Positions 1 through 6,784 are shown, counted from the stretch's first letter. The stretch is DNA of 20,199 nucleotides from JBDRMN01 sp043812055 (GCA_043812055.1 JBDRMN010000079.1:1-20199); one strand, 5' to 3'. Program-made: numbers and translations. Notes: a model not told the origin generated them from the letters alone.

Positions 1-2222
1 CGTTCCTTCCCGCATTTCAAACACACCAACTTCTCCTGCTTCCCCTTCTTCAAAACCGTAACTCCTGAGCACTCATTACAGGGCTCTTTTTGGGGTTCAT
101 TCCAGCTGGCAAATTTACATTTCGGGTAGGCGTTGCAACCCCAGAATTTCTTCTTGGTTTTGCGGGCGAATTTTTCGCTAAGTTCACCCTTGCCACATTC
201 CGGACACTTGATTCCCATACCGTTAGATTTTTTATCGATAAACTTACAATCTGGGTAACCACTGCAGCCGATGAAAGCGCCAAACCTCCCGCGCTTAACA
301 GTTAGAGGCTTACCGCACTCTGGACATTTCTTACCGGCAATCTTCTCCTCCAAATCTTTATTCTGCTCTTCCTGCTTTTTGTCTAGGGGCTTGGCATTTT
401 TGCATTCCGGGTAAGCAGAGCAGGAGAGGAATTTTCCGAAGCGACCGAGCTTAATCACCATCGGCTTCCCGCATTTGTCACACTTCTCATCCGTCTCCTC
501 ATTAACTACATCTTCTTTTTTAATTGTTTCGGTTTTTTCTTCGATTTCAGAATGGAAGGGCTTGTAAAAATTGCCGATGACTTCATTCCAGCGGTGCTTG
601 CCCTCCGCGATCTCATCGAGCTGCTCCTCCATCTTGGCGGTGAATTGGTAATCCATGATCCGCTCGAAGTGCTTCACGAGGAAATCATTCACGACCGTCC
701 CCGTATCCGTCGGGCGTAAAGCCTTACCGTCCTTCTCGACATAGCCGCGAACTTGAATCGTTGAGATTGTCGGCGCGTAGGTCGACGGTCGACCAATCCC
801 CTCACTCTCCAGTTTCTTAACGAGGGTCGCCTCTGTGTAGCGCGCGAGTGGCTTCGTGAAGTGTTGTTCGCTAAGAAGTTTAAGTAAATTCAAAAGTTCA
901 TTTTCATTAATCTCCGGCAGGATCTTTTCGGAATCAGCCCGTTCCTCTTCCACCGAATCATAACCACGCTTGTAAACGGCGAGGAAACCGGCGAATTTGA
1001 TAATCTGGCCGGTCGCCCGGAAGATGTAATCTTTGGCCGCCACATCCACTCCCGTCTGGTCGAGCACGGCTTCCGCCATCTGGCAGGCCAGGAAACGCCG
1101 CCAGATCAGCTCATACAGACGGTAGACATCATTTTCGAGTGTATCCTTAAGTGATTCTGGTGCACACGCTGGATCAGTCGGTCGGATTGCTTCGTGCGCC
1201 TCCTGGGCTCCTTTCGCTTTCGCAGTAAATGCCCGGGCGGAGATCGGAACGAATTCTTTGCCAAACTTCTGCTCGATCACCGCGCGCGCAGATTTCACCG
1301 CGGATGCCGCCAGGTTCGTCGAATCCGTACGCATGTAGGTAATCAAACCCTCACCCGTATCCGCCCCTTCGTACAAGCGCTGCGCCAGCAGCATCGTCTT
1401 CTTCACACTGAAACCGAGCTTGCGATGGGCTTCGACTTGCAGGGTGGAAGTGATGAACGGTGGCGCAGGGTTGCGTTTCTTTTCCTTTTTCTCGACTTTG
1501 GCGACTTTCCATTCCGCGCCTTTGAGGTCCATTTCAATTTTCTCGGCCGCACCTTTGGAATGAACTTCCGCCTTCTTATCACCGATCTTACTTAATTCCG
1601 CAGTAAACGCATCACCGCGTGGAGTCTCGAGATTCGCCGCGATACTCCAATATTCCTCCGGCTTAAACTTCTCGATTTCTCGCTCTCGCTCGACGATCAA
1701 ACGAACGGCCACACTCTGAACTCTCCCTGCCGAAAGTCCGTAACGAATTTTTTTCCAAATCAGAGGGCTAAGTTCGTAGCCGACCAAGCGATCAAGTACC
1801 CGCCGGGCCTGTTGGGCGTCGATCAGATTCCGATCCAGTTCCCGTGGGTTTTTTAGCGCTCTCTCAACCGCCTCCTTTGTAATTTCGTGAAAAACAATTC
1901 GGGAAGTTTTCTGATCCTTCCCAACCTTCAGCGCGGTCAGCAAATGCCAGGCAATCGCCTCCCCTTCGCGATCTTCATCAGTTGCCAGCACAATTTCATC
2001 CGCAGTCTTTACCAACTTCTTGAGCTCGGTAATCACCTTCGTCTTGTCCCGCGAGGTGATGTACTCTGGCAAAAAACTACCACTCTCTGTATCCACTCCG
2101 ATCTTCGACTTCGGCAAATCCCGTACGTGCCCCATCGAAGCTTTCACGGTGTAGTTTTTGCCGAGAAATTTGGTAATGGTCCTAGCTTTGGCTGGACTCT
2201 CGACAATGACCAGTTTATTCAT
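1..2222 (-). CDS. topA: DNA topoisomerase I (type IA), C-terminus cut by window edge
   Basis: Relaxes negative supercoils by single-strand cleavage and passage. About 740 residues are visible from the ATG at 2222. The N-terminal Toprim domain opens MNKLVIVESPAKA and carries the acidic ATDEDREGEA motif near residues 80-89. The catalytic tyrosine sits in EGLITYMRTDST, at about residue 296. From about residue 577 onward there are four Cys4 zinc ribbons (CDKCGKP, CPECGKP, CPECGKG, CNECSG types), and the last is still running at the edge, so only the extreme C-terminus is missing. The start is supported by the family N-terminus and by AAGGA six bases upstream, the clearest Shine-Dalgarno in the window. 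A possible -10 (TATAAG) lies on the minus strand at 2240-2245. The family assignment is secure. Confidence 0.97.
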   Translation of the reverse strand, partial: MNKLVIVESPAKARTITKFLGKNYTVKASMGHVRDLPKSKIGVDTESGSFLPEYITSRDKTKVITELKKLVKTADEIVLATDEDREGEAIAWHLLTALKVGKDQKTSRIVFHEITKEAVERALKNPRELDRNLIDAQQARRVLDRLVGYELSPLIWKKIRYGLSAGRVQSVAVRLIVEREREIEKFKPEEYWSIAANLETPRGDAFTAELSKIGDKKAEVHSKGAAEKIEMDLKGAEWKVAKVEKKEKKRNPAPPFITSTLQVEAHRKLGFSVKKTMLLAQRLYEGADTGEGLITYMRTDSTNLAASAVKSARAVIEQKFGKEFVPISARAFTAKAKGAQEAHEAIRPTDPACAPESLKDTLENDVYRLYELIWRRFLACQMAEAVLDQTGVDVAAKDYIFRATGQIIKFAGFLAVYKRGYDSVEEERADSEKILPEINENELLNLLKLLSEQHFTKPLARYTEATLVKKLESEGIGRPSTYAPTISTIQVRGYVEKDGKALRPTDTGTVVNDFLVKHFERIMDYQFTAKMEEQLDEIAEGKHRWNEVIGNFYKPFHSEIEEKTETIKKEDVVNEETDEKCDKCGKPMVIKLGRFGKFLSCSAYPECKNAKPLDKKQEEQNKDLEEKIAGKKCPECGKPLTVKRGRFGAFIGCSGYPDCKFIDKKSNGMGIKCPECGKGELSEKFARKTKKKFWGCNAYPKCKFASWNEPQKEPCNECSGVTVLKKGKQEKLVCLKCGKE

Positions 2223-2247
2223 AAGTAATCCTTAGTAACCTTATAAT

Positions 2248-2271
2248 CCCCCGAAGGGGCCCCTTTGGGGC
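2248..2271 (-). promoter_or_regulatory. Two back-to-back GC-rich mini-hairpins upstream of topA
   Basis: CCCC-GAA-GGGG at 2249-2259 and GCCCC-TTT-GGGGC at 2259-2271 are adjacent and share G tracts, so they could form alternative stems. They lie between the terminator of the upstream membrane-protein operon and the topA start. They could be a second terminator stem or a topology- or attenuation-type control element. The function is inference. Confidence 0.35.
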
Positions 2272-2291
2272 TTATCATCCTTCTCATCCGC

Positions 2292-2334
2292 GCGGAAAAG
2301 CCTACCTCCTAATAAGCAGGTAGGCAAATTCCGC
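2292..2334 (-). terminator. Rho-independent terminator after the triplicated membrane-protein operon
   Basis: A perfect 8-bp stem (GCCTACCT at 2300-2307 with AGGTAGGC at 2318-2325) has a 10-nt loop. It is extended by an outer 6-bp stem GCGGAA/TTCCGC (2292-2297 with 2329-2334). Read on the minus strand, the inner stem is followed directly by TTTT. It begins about 10 bp after the stop of the 2345-2728 gene, the right place and strand to end that operon. Confidence 0.75.
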
Positions 2335-2344
2335 AGAAATTAGC

Positions 2345-2728
2345 TTAGGCCACGTATCCCACATAAGTGAGATAAGCCCCCACAATCACAGAGGCCGCCC
2401 CTGCGATTGGAATCATCTTTTTGCTGCGAATCATTCCGTGTGCTACGTCGAAAAACAACTTCGGGGCGAGCAGAAGGTTGAGCCCCTTAATCAGTGCTAT
2501 CCAACCAGTGAGAGTAATCAATCCCGCCGCATTGACTTCCCAAATATTGTGATTCAGGATAATTACCAAACCTACCAGGAGATTTAGGATACCCGCCAAA
2601 ATCGCCATTTCTTTACGCTTTTCGAAGCCCTTCTCTACTTTCTGATAAAACTCTTGATTTAGTAGGAGGCTGAGACCAATCACTCCTATGATGGGCCCGA
2701 TGAATTGGGCTAAAGCAACGGTACTCAT
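2345..2728 (-). CDS. Small four-helix integral membrane protein, paralog 1 of 3
   Basis: I do not recognise a named family. The 127-residue protein has four predicted membrane helices (about 3-23, 41-59, 67-88, 106-126). A short charged loop (KVEKGFEKRKE) follows helix 1, and the motif NHNIWE lies at 59-64 between helices 2 and 3. It is the last gene of a three-gene tandem array of equal-length paralogs, 45 bp downstream of paralog 2, and is the most divergent of the three. It ends just before a strong terminator. The leader lacks a Shine-Dalgarno and carries a T-run followed by TTAACCTC. Identical length, a conserved frame and a conserved core motif argue that it is a real gene. Role unknown; a membrane scaffold, channel or stress-protein component is possible but unsupported. 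Confidence 0.85.
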   Translation of the reverse strand: MSTVALAQFIGPIIGVIGLSLLLNQEFYQKVEKGFEKRKEMAILAGILNLLVGLVIILNHNIWEVNAAGLITLTGWIALIKGLNLLLAPKLFFDVAHGMIRSKKMIPIAGAASVIVGAYLTYVGYVA

Positions 2729-2773
2729 ACGACATGAGGTTAAAAAATAAAATTAGATTTTTACGCCTTCCGC

Positions 2774-3157
2774 CTAGGCGAAATAGCCGAAGTACACGAG
2801 ATAGCCCCCGGCAGCAACCCAAATTACACTAGCCACTCTGATTAAGCCTGTGCTATTGATAATCCCTTTGGACATCCTGTAGAGCGGTTGCGGCACGATC
2901 AGGAACGCAATCCCTTTAACCACAGATGCCCAACCTATGAACGTGATGATACCTGCGGCACTGAGCTCCCAAATGTTGTGGTTGAGCACAATAATAAGAC
3001 CCAGGATTGTGATAAAGATTCCGGCGAAATAAGTAAGGCCCTCATGTTGTTCGAAATCTTTGAGGATTTTTGCGTAGAACTTTTTGTGTAACAGTAAGCC
3101 GATACCGGCCGCCGCGACAGCGGGCCCGATGATTTGGGCCAAAGCGACAGTACTCAT
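2774..3157 (-). CDS. Small four-helix integral membrane protein, paralog 2 of 3
   Basis: This is the middle copy of the triplet, 127 residues, starting MSTVALAQIIGP and ending GYFA. Helices are at about 3-23, 43-60, 66-87 and 106-125. It is very close to paralog 3: both share HKKFY, the loop DFEQHEGLTYFAGI, a HNIWE motif at 60-64, and the GYFA end, with no insertions or deletions. It lies 55 bp downstream of paralog 3 and 45 bp upstream of paralog 1. The leader has T7 followed by TTAATCTC and no Shine-Dalgarno, resembling paralog 1's leader, so the duplication apparently included the leader. Function unknown. Confidence 0.86.
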   Translation of the reverse strand: MSTVALAQIIGPAVAAAGIGLLLHKKFYAKILKDFEQHEGLTYFAGIFITILGLIIVLNHNIWELSAAGIITFIGWASVVKGIAFLIVPQPLYRMSKGIINSTGLIRVASVIWVAAGGYLVYFGYFA

Positions 3158-3212
3158 GGGATATGAGATTAAAAAAATAAAAGCAAAATATAGGCTACTT
3201 CGACTGTCTTAC

Positions 3213-3596
3213 TTAAGCGAAGTAACCAACCCACGATAGATAGGCTCCGATTGCGACCACTACCAACATTTCAAACTTCATCAGACCGGCGCTTCCCATC
3301 ATTTTTTTGGAAATCGAAAAAAGCAGATTCGGAACAATAAGAAAGATCGCCCCTTTGACCAAAGCACCCCAGGCAAAGAGGGTGATGAGCCCAGCAGCGG
3401 AAACTTCCCAGATGTTGTGATGGAGTACGACAAGTAGACCGAGAATCATAATGAGAATCCCGGCAAAGTAAGTGAGTCCTTCGTGCTGTTCGAAATCTTT
3501 AATGATTTTGGTATAGAACTTTTTGTGAAAGAGAAAGCCGATTCCGGCAGCGGCGAAGGTGGGTCCAATGATTTGGGCGAGAGTGGTGGTGTCCAT
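3213..3596 (-). CDS. Small four-helix integral membrane protein, paralog 3 of 3 (first in operon)
   Basis: This is the promoter-proximal copy, 127 residues, starting MDTTTLAQIIGP and ending GYFA. It has the same four-helix plan as its neighbours. The core motif is HHNIWE instead of NHNIWE, so the first residue varies and HNIWE is invariant. The charged DFEQHEGL loop is identical to paralog 2. The leader is pyrimidine-rich (TTAACTAACCCACC) with no purine-rich ribosome site. A possible -10 sits 35 bp upstream. Function unknown; co-transcription with the two downstream paralogs is likely from the 45-55 bp spacing and the single terminator. Confidence 0.86.
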   Translation of the reverse strand: MDTTTLAQIIGPTFAAAGIGFLFHKKFYTKIIKDFEQHEGLTYFAGILIMILGLLVVLHHNIWEVSAAGLITLFAWGALVKGAIFLIVPNLLFSISKKMMGSAGLMKFEMLVVVAIGAYLSWVGYFA

Positions 3597-3631
3597 GAGA
3601 AGGTGGGTTAGTTAAGCAAAAACCAAGAATC

Positions 3632-3637
3632 ATTGTA
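3632..3637 (-). promoter_or_regulatory. Candidate -10 box for the membrane-protein operon
   Basis: TACAAT is read on the minus strand 35 bp before the start of the first paralog, which would give a 5' leader of about 28 nt. No convincing -35 is seen. A small inverted repeat TTGCC/GGCAA (3679-3694, 6-nt loop) lies upstream and could be an operator. Confidence 0.3.
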
Positions 3638-3731
3638 CACAAAAATTGTTCAACTAAAAACAAATTCATAAAAATTACTTGCCAAACTAGGCAAATTCTA
3701 TTTAAGTATTAAGTGCTGTTTCTAACCTTCG

Positions 3732-3757
3732 GTAAAGGCAATTCACGAATTGCCTCC
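3732..3757. repeat. Short palindromic element, GGCAATTC type (copy 1)
   Basis: The perfect stem GGCAATTC / GAATTGCC with a 2-nt AC loop (3737-3754) is flanked by GTAAA on the left and TCC on the right. The full 26 bp are identical to 12594-12619. The shape and flanks match two further elements after rbfA and rpiB. Confidence 0.85.
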
Positions 3758-3797
3758 ACCTAGAGACCCAGAGACCTAACAACCCAAAAACCTATCC
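3758..3797. repeat. Octamer tandem array ending on the rmuC stop codon
   Basis: Five contiguous 8-bp units (ACCTAGAG, ACCCAGAG, ACCTAACA, ACCCAAAA, ACCTATCC) are in perfect register. The CTA of the last unit is the TAG stop codon of rmuC read on the minus strand. Two adjacent units recur exactly in the array near 6043. Confidence 0.8.
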
Positions 3798-4871
3798 CTT
3801 CAATGGCAGCTTTTCCTTATTCTCATCCTCCTCCTTCACCTCACTCAACGGTAAAGCATCACTATATTCCCCTACTCTTTCGATTTTTGATTCCAGCCGC
3901 GTATAGCCCCCCAGCACCTCATCCATCTTGGCTTTGGAGTTGCTAACATGTTTATTGAGCACTCCCAGATTCTCCCCAAACTTCTTATTTTCCTGCTTCA
4001 CCCCGGCGATCAGGGAGAGAACTTTTTTAGCATTCTCTTCAAATTTTTCGCTTTGGAAAGCGATCAGGACGACTCGCAGGAAGTAGAAAAATGAGTTTGG
4101 AGAGACCAGCTGGATGTTGCGACTCCGGGCGTATCTCGAGATTTCTAAACTCTCCGAAACTTCGTTATAAAGCGATTCCGCCGGCAGATACATCACCGCG
4201 AAATCAGTCGTATTTTCTTCCGGTTTAATATATTTTCGCGCAATTGCATCAATGTGTTTTTTTACATCACGCATGAATTCTTTTTGAAAGGCTTCCGCCT
4301 CTTTCTCTTCTTTGGCTTCGCGCATTTTTTCGAAGTTTTCCAGTGGGAATTTTGCGTCTACCGGGATCAGCCCATTTTTCGTTTCGATCACCGCATCTAC
4401 CGCTTCACCCGATGAAAACTGGTGCTGCAACTTCCACTTTTCCTTCGGTAACGAGTCATTCAGCATTTCTTTTAAGCCCTCTTCACCCAGATTCCCCCGC
4501 CGCTTGGAGCTTTTGAGAAAGTTGGTAAGCGAGTCAACGCTACTTCTAATCTCAGTCACTTTGCCAAGCTCACTAGAAACTTTCGAAATTTCACGAGCTG
4601 CCCCATCAAGTCGAGCATCTAACCTCTTCGTATTTTCCGTTAATTTTTTATCAACTGATTCGTTTAGATTCGCAAACTTACTTTCAAGCAGATCAAGAGT
4701 TTTATGTGTATTACTGTCAGTTGATTTACGTAGATTCTCAATCACACCGAGCATAAGTTTTTGCGAATCAGAATCATTCGGGCTTTTTAGTTCGGCAAAT
4801 TTTTTATGCACAAAAAAAGCGAGACCGACGAAGGCGGCTAAAATTAGAAGGGCAAAAAGGTAGATTTCCAT
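3792..4871 (-). CDS. rmuC: RmuC-family DNA recombination protein
   Basis: RmuC proteins carry a PD-(D/E)XK-type nuclease-like core and are linked to limiting inversions and rearrangements between repeats. The chosen start (ATG at 4871) gives 359 residues beginning MEIYLFALLILAAFVG, a single N-terminal membrane anchor. An ORF start 45 bp further up (4916) would put a non-family peptide before the anchor. After the anchor comes a long coiled-coil region, then the family core with RRGNLGEEGLKEML, EAVDAVIETKNGLIPVDAKF, and YLPAESLYNEV further on, then another helical tail. The leader has TTTTTTAACTCC and no Shine-Dalgarno. The stop codon lies inside an octamer repeat array. A protein that restrains repeat-driven rearrangement is notable in this repeat-rich neighbourhood, though rmuC is widespread. 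Confidence 0.93.
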   Translation of the reverse strand: MEIYLFALLILAAFVGLAFFVHKKFAELKSPNDSDSQKLMLGVIENLRKSTDSNTHKTLDLLESKFANLNESVDKKLTENTKRLDARLDGAAREISKVSSELGKVTEIRSSVDSLTNFLKSSKRRGNLGEEGLKEMLNDSLPKEKWKLQHQFSSGEAVDAVIETKNGLIPVDAKFPLENFEKMREAKEEKEAEAFQKEFMRDVKKHIDAIARKYIKPEENTTDFAVMYLPAESLYNEVSESLEISRYARSRNIQLVSPNSFFYFLRVVLIAFQSEKFEENAKKVLSLIAGVKQENKKFGENLGVLNKHVSNSKAKMDEVLGGYTRLESKIERVGEYSDALPLSEVKEEDENKEKLPLKG

Positions 4872-5151
4872 GATTAGAGGAGTTAAAAAATCATTCACTC
4901 CCAAAAGCCTCGGCAACCCGAAAGAATCTGAGTAGACAATGCTGTCCGCCGCGTGAATCTATTTTCGTCGGCTCTTTGGGAATCAATCCCGCAAGCGCGT
5001 TAAGTGATTACGCAATGTCACCAGTATCCCCTACTCGTTTTTTCAAACCGCCGAGATCTCAAGGAGCGGAAACAGTTTAATGAAGTAGCTCTCTCCGGAG
5101 CAAGCCAAAGATGAACAGTTCGTGAACTTAACGTTAAAGCCATCTGACTTC

Positions 5152-5181
5152 GTTAACCCCCGAGATATCTCGGGGGTTAAC
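5152..5181. repeat. Perfect 30-bp palindrome
   Basis: Both halves match with no mismatch and no loop: the left half runs GTTAACCCCCGAGAT and the right half is its exact reverse complement, centred between 5166 and 5167. The ends are GTTAAC hexamers. No T-tract follows that would make a classical terminator. Confidence 0.85.
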
Positions 5182-5222
5182 TTTATGCCGCGATGACAAT
5201 AGCAAAATCCACGCATGTTGAA

Positions 5223-5260
5223 ATCCCGAGAGTCTGACTGATGAAGCCGACTCCCGGGAT
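5223..5260. repeat. Imperfect hairpin, 12-bp stem
   Basis: ATCCCGAGAGTC (5223-5234) pairs with GACTCCCGGGAT (5249-5260) with a single mismatch across a 14-nt loop. Confidence 0.65.
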
Positions 5261-5277
5261 CGTAGACTACCCCCTCT

Positions 5278-5297
5278 TACCTGCCGACCGGCAGGTA
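5278..5297. repeat. Palindrome ACCTGCCG-AC-CGGCAGGT
   Basis: An 8-bp perfect stem with a 2-nt AC loop, extended one pair by T/A to 5278-5297. It has the same geometry (8 + AC + 8) as the GGCAATTC elements. It is followed within 3 bp by a second stem, TCAGTTT-CA-AAACTGA, at 5300-5315. Confidence 0.7.
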
Positions 5298-5326
5298 CTT
5301 CAGTTTCAAAACTGACTTCCAGCCGG

Positions 5327-5454
5327 AACGGAGCTGCGCTCCGTTTCGTAACGTTTTCGGGCGATCTTGTAGATCGCCCCAGGCACGATACGCATTTTTG
5401 ACACTTACTAATCATCAAACGTTACGAAGCGCACTGCAAGTGCGCTCCGGCGTT
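5327..5454. mobile_element. MITE-like unit with hairpin-containing terminal inverted repeats
   Basis: The left arm is the hairpin AACGGAGC-TGC-GCTCCGTT (5327-5345) running into TTCGTAACGTTT (5345-5356). The right arm is AAACGTTACGAA (5417-5428, the exact reverse complement of the 12-mer) running into the hairpin AGCGCACT-GCA-AGTGCGCT (5428-5446) and CCGGCGTT (to 5454). Between the arms is a 9-bp hairpin, GGGCGATCT-TGT-AGATCGCCC (5359-5379). The symmetric hairpin/arm/hairpin/arm/hairpin layout suggests a small non-autonomous element or a structured RNA. No transposase is encoded. The mobile status is inference. Confidence 0.5.
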
Positions 5455-5474
5455 ATTTCCTACCATACTGTTCC

Positions 5475-5495
5475 CTAGAACCTAAAACCTGAACA
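5475..5495. repeat. Heptamer array (three units)
   Basis: CTAGAAC, CTAAAAC, CTGAACA are contiguous and in register. This is the same unit family as at 6075-6096 and 16421-16448. Confidence 0.6.
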
Positions 5496-5557
5496 AGGAG
5501 TTGTAGTTTCCCCGGAAAACAATAAGCTTAGTTCCTTTTTCATTAACCCTCACCAAA

Positions 5558-5839
5558 ATGACTGAAGCTGACAGAACAATCGATTTCGCTAGTAGTAGCG
5601 CACTTACCGGATTTCGTGAAGAGCTGAGAACCTTTTTTGCTGTGCAAGTGAAAAAAGCGGGGAAAGGAGACCATCCACAGCTAGATAAAATCAACTTAAA
5701 AGGCATGGTGGCAATCCAAGATATCACCCAAGAAGGCAGCGCAACCGACACTAACTTGGTGCACGCAATGACCGCCTTACGTGAAATCGGTAATACTTAT
5801 CCCGACTTGAAGGAAGAGGCGGGGAGCCTGAGAGACTAA
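5558..5839 (+). CDS. Hypothetical 93-residue protein
   Basis: Not recognised. The 93-residue, hydrophilic, slightly acidic protein has no Cys, no signal peptide and no membrane helix. It contains a central LRTFFAVQVKKAGKG stretch and a likely helical C-terminal half (TNLVHAMTALREIGNTYPDL). The ATG is preceded by a T-run and TTAACCCTCACC, the same pyrimidine-rich leader style as the membrane-protein triplet and rmuC, and this is the main support for a real, expressed gene. It stands alone between the palindrome island and a repeat-filled gap. The TAA stop is at 5837-5839. Confidence 0.65.
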   Translation: MTEADRTIDFASSSALTGFREELRTFFAVQVKKAGKGDHPQLDKINLKGMVAIQDITQEGSATDTNLVHAMTALREIGNTYPDLKEEAGSLRD

Positions 5840-5912
5840 GTAAGAAAAATCATCGCTCGGGAAGAGCCTTTCGCAGAAGCAAATGCGGAGTAGTCCACCT
5901 GTTCCATTTGAA

Positions 5913-5940
5913 TTCCTGGAACCTGAAACCTGAAAATCCA
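5913..5940. repeat. Heptamer array (four units)
   Basis: TTCCTGG, AACCTGA, AACCTGA, AAATCCA in 7-bp register, downstream of the 93-residue ORF. Confidence 0.55.
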
Positions 5941-5978
5941 TACTACATAATGGCGTAACTTTGCGCTATTTTGTAGTA
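5941..5978. repeat. Imperfect hairpin, 15-bp stem
   Basis: TACTACATAATGGCG (5941-5955) pairs with CGCTATTTTGTAGTA (5964-5978), 13 of 15 positions, over an 8-nt loop. No T-tract follows on either strand, so it is not an obvious terminator. It abuts the heptamer array that ends at 5940. Confidence 0.55.
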
Positions 5979-6006
5979 GGACTAGTACTAAGGATGCAGT
6001 ATTAAG

Positions 6007-6096
6007 AATTAAGAACCAAGAACCACACCCAAAGACCCAAAAACCTAACAACCCAAAAACCCCTAGCCCCTATAACCTAAAACCTAGAACCTATTT
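6007..6096. repeat. Mixed 7/8-bp tandem array ending on the nadM stop codon
   Basis: Four heptamers (AATTAAG, AACCAAG, AACCACA, CCCAAAG) are followed by five octamers (such as ACCCAAAA, ACCTAACA), then heptamers ACCTAAA and ACCTAGA, then ACCTATTT. All are contiguous. The CTA at 6091-6093 in the last unit is the TAG stop of nadM on the minus strand. Confidence 0.75.
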
Positions 6097-6648
6097 CCCT
6101 CCCTCCTCTCCTTCTAATTCCAATTCTTCTTCAATATCAATAATCTTCCTGGCTGCGCCGATTTTCTGCAAAAAGGCAATTACTGGTTGGGGTAAGTATT
6201 TTTCCAAGTCAGCGCCTTTGCCAATCTCATCTCGGACCTTGGTCGCTGAAATCGCGTATTTCTTCTTTGTTTTGATAATTTTCTTTTTGGTGTGCTTCTT
6301 GAAAAGTCCTTCGGTGCGGGGATTATCGGTAATCGCCACAGCTTCGAAATCCGGACAGGTTTTGATCACATGCTTGGGCCATTTCTCATCATCATCAATA
6401 TCGGGTAATGGCACGACTTTGAATTTTTCCGACTTCACTCCGAGATCGTCGAGTGTGGCCTTTACCATGGCGTGACGTTCTCCCACGGTGAAGGGATTCT
6501 CTGGTGTGCGGAATTTGTCGGATGAGCCGATCACGACGAGTACCTGATTAAACTTCGGCAGCAGGTCCTCAATCACCGAAAGATGACCCCTGTGAAAGGG
6601 TTGAAAACGGCCGATAAAGGCAACTCGCTTGGAGGATTTAGCTGGCAT
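6091..6648 (-). CDS. nadM: Nicotinamide-nucleotide adenylyltransferase, archaeal (NadM) type
   Basis: Transfers AMP from ATP to NMN to make NAD; cytoplasmic. The protein is 185 residues, close to the archaeal NadM length. The nucleotidyltransferase signature GRFQPFHRGH lies at about 13-22 (HxGH motif) and the second signature ISATKVRDEI (ISxTxxR) at about 133-142. An acidic, likely disordered tail (EEELELEGEEGG) follows. NadM resembles FMN or phosphopantetheine adenylyltransferases, so a related nucleotidyltransferase is the alternative. Together with nadK at 19182 it gives the last two NAD(P) steps in this window. An extended -10 (TGCTAAAAT) lies about 42 bp upstream. The stop codon falls inside a tandem repeat. 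Confidence 0.85.
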   Translation of the reverse strand: MPAKSSKRVAFIGRFQPFHRGHLSVIEDLLPKFNQVLVVIGSSDKFRTPENPFTVGERHAMVKATLDDLGVKSEKFKVVPLPDIDDDEKWPKHVIKTCPDFEAVAITDNPRTEGLFKKHTKKKIIKTKKKYAISATKVRDEIGKGADLEKYLPQPVIAFLQKIGAARKIIDIEEELELEGEEGGK

Positions 6649-6689
6649 GGGTAATTGAAGATTTTTACTACTGAAAAATTTAGAGCTAT

Positions 6690-6698
6690 ATTTTAGCA
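6690..6698 (-). promoter_or_regulatory. Extended -10 promoter of nadM
   Basis: TGCTAAAAT is read on the minus strand, predicting a transcript start near 6683 and a leader of about 35 nt. The same nonamer occurs upstream of the PBP gene at 10485-10493. No clear -35 is seen, as expected for extended -10 promoters. Confidence 0.45.
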
Positions 6699-6726
6699 GA
6701 AATCACGAAAAAATCCAGGATAATGT

Positions 6727-6772
6727 AGGGAACGGGGAACGGTTAGAGAACAGGTGTCAGGGAACAGGTTCC
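6727..6772. repeat. Heptamer array (GGGAAC type)
   Basis: AGGGAAC, GGGGAAC, an 11-bp irregular unit, AGGTGTC, AGGGAAC, AGGTTCC. It lies in the gap between nadM and the PBP gene. Confidence 0.6.
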
Positions 6773-6784
6773 AATAGCCGAATC

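Larger units (their letters stand above)
4872..5557. other. Gene-free palindrome island
   Basis: No convincing gene is seen on either strand; the short frames here have no protein-like features. The region from 5116 to 5446 holds at least eight near-perfect inverted repeats, detailed in separate entries, plus AGTTC-GT-GAACT at 5116-5127 and the palindrome TTAACGTTAA at 5128-5137. The part from 4872 to 5110 shows nothing I can assign. The 3' end (about 5500-5557) should hold the promoter and leader of the 5558 gene. Confidence 0.6.

Noticed and set aside
4312..4863. 183-codon plus-strand frame antisense to rmuC
   Set aside because: Ser/Phe-rich shadow of a clearly conserved gene, with no family features.
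5134..5418. 94-codon minus-strand frame across the palindrome island
   Set aside because: Its peptide (such as VPAGRQVRGG) is simply translated palindrome sequence; no protein-like pattern.
5278..5454. Integron attC sites
   Set aside because: No integron integrase, no cassette-like ORFs and no conserved attC core triplets (GTT/AAC pairs in the needed layout).
4872..5557. tRNA, SRP RNA or tmRNA gene in the long gap
   Set aside because: No T-loop signature, CCA end or SRP apical loop found by eye on either strand.
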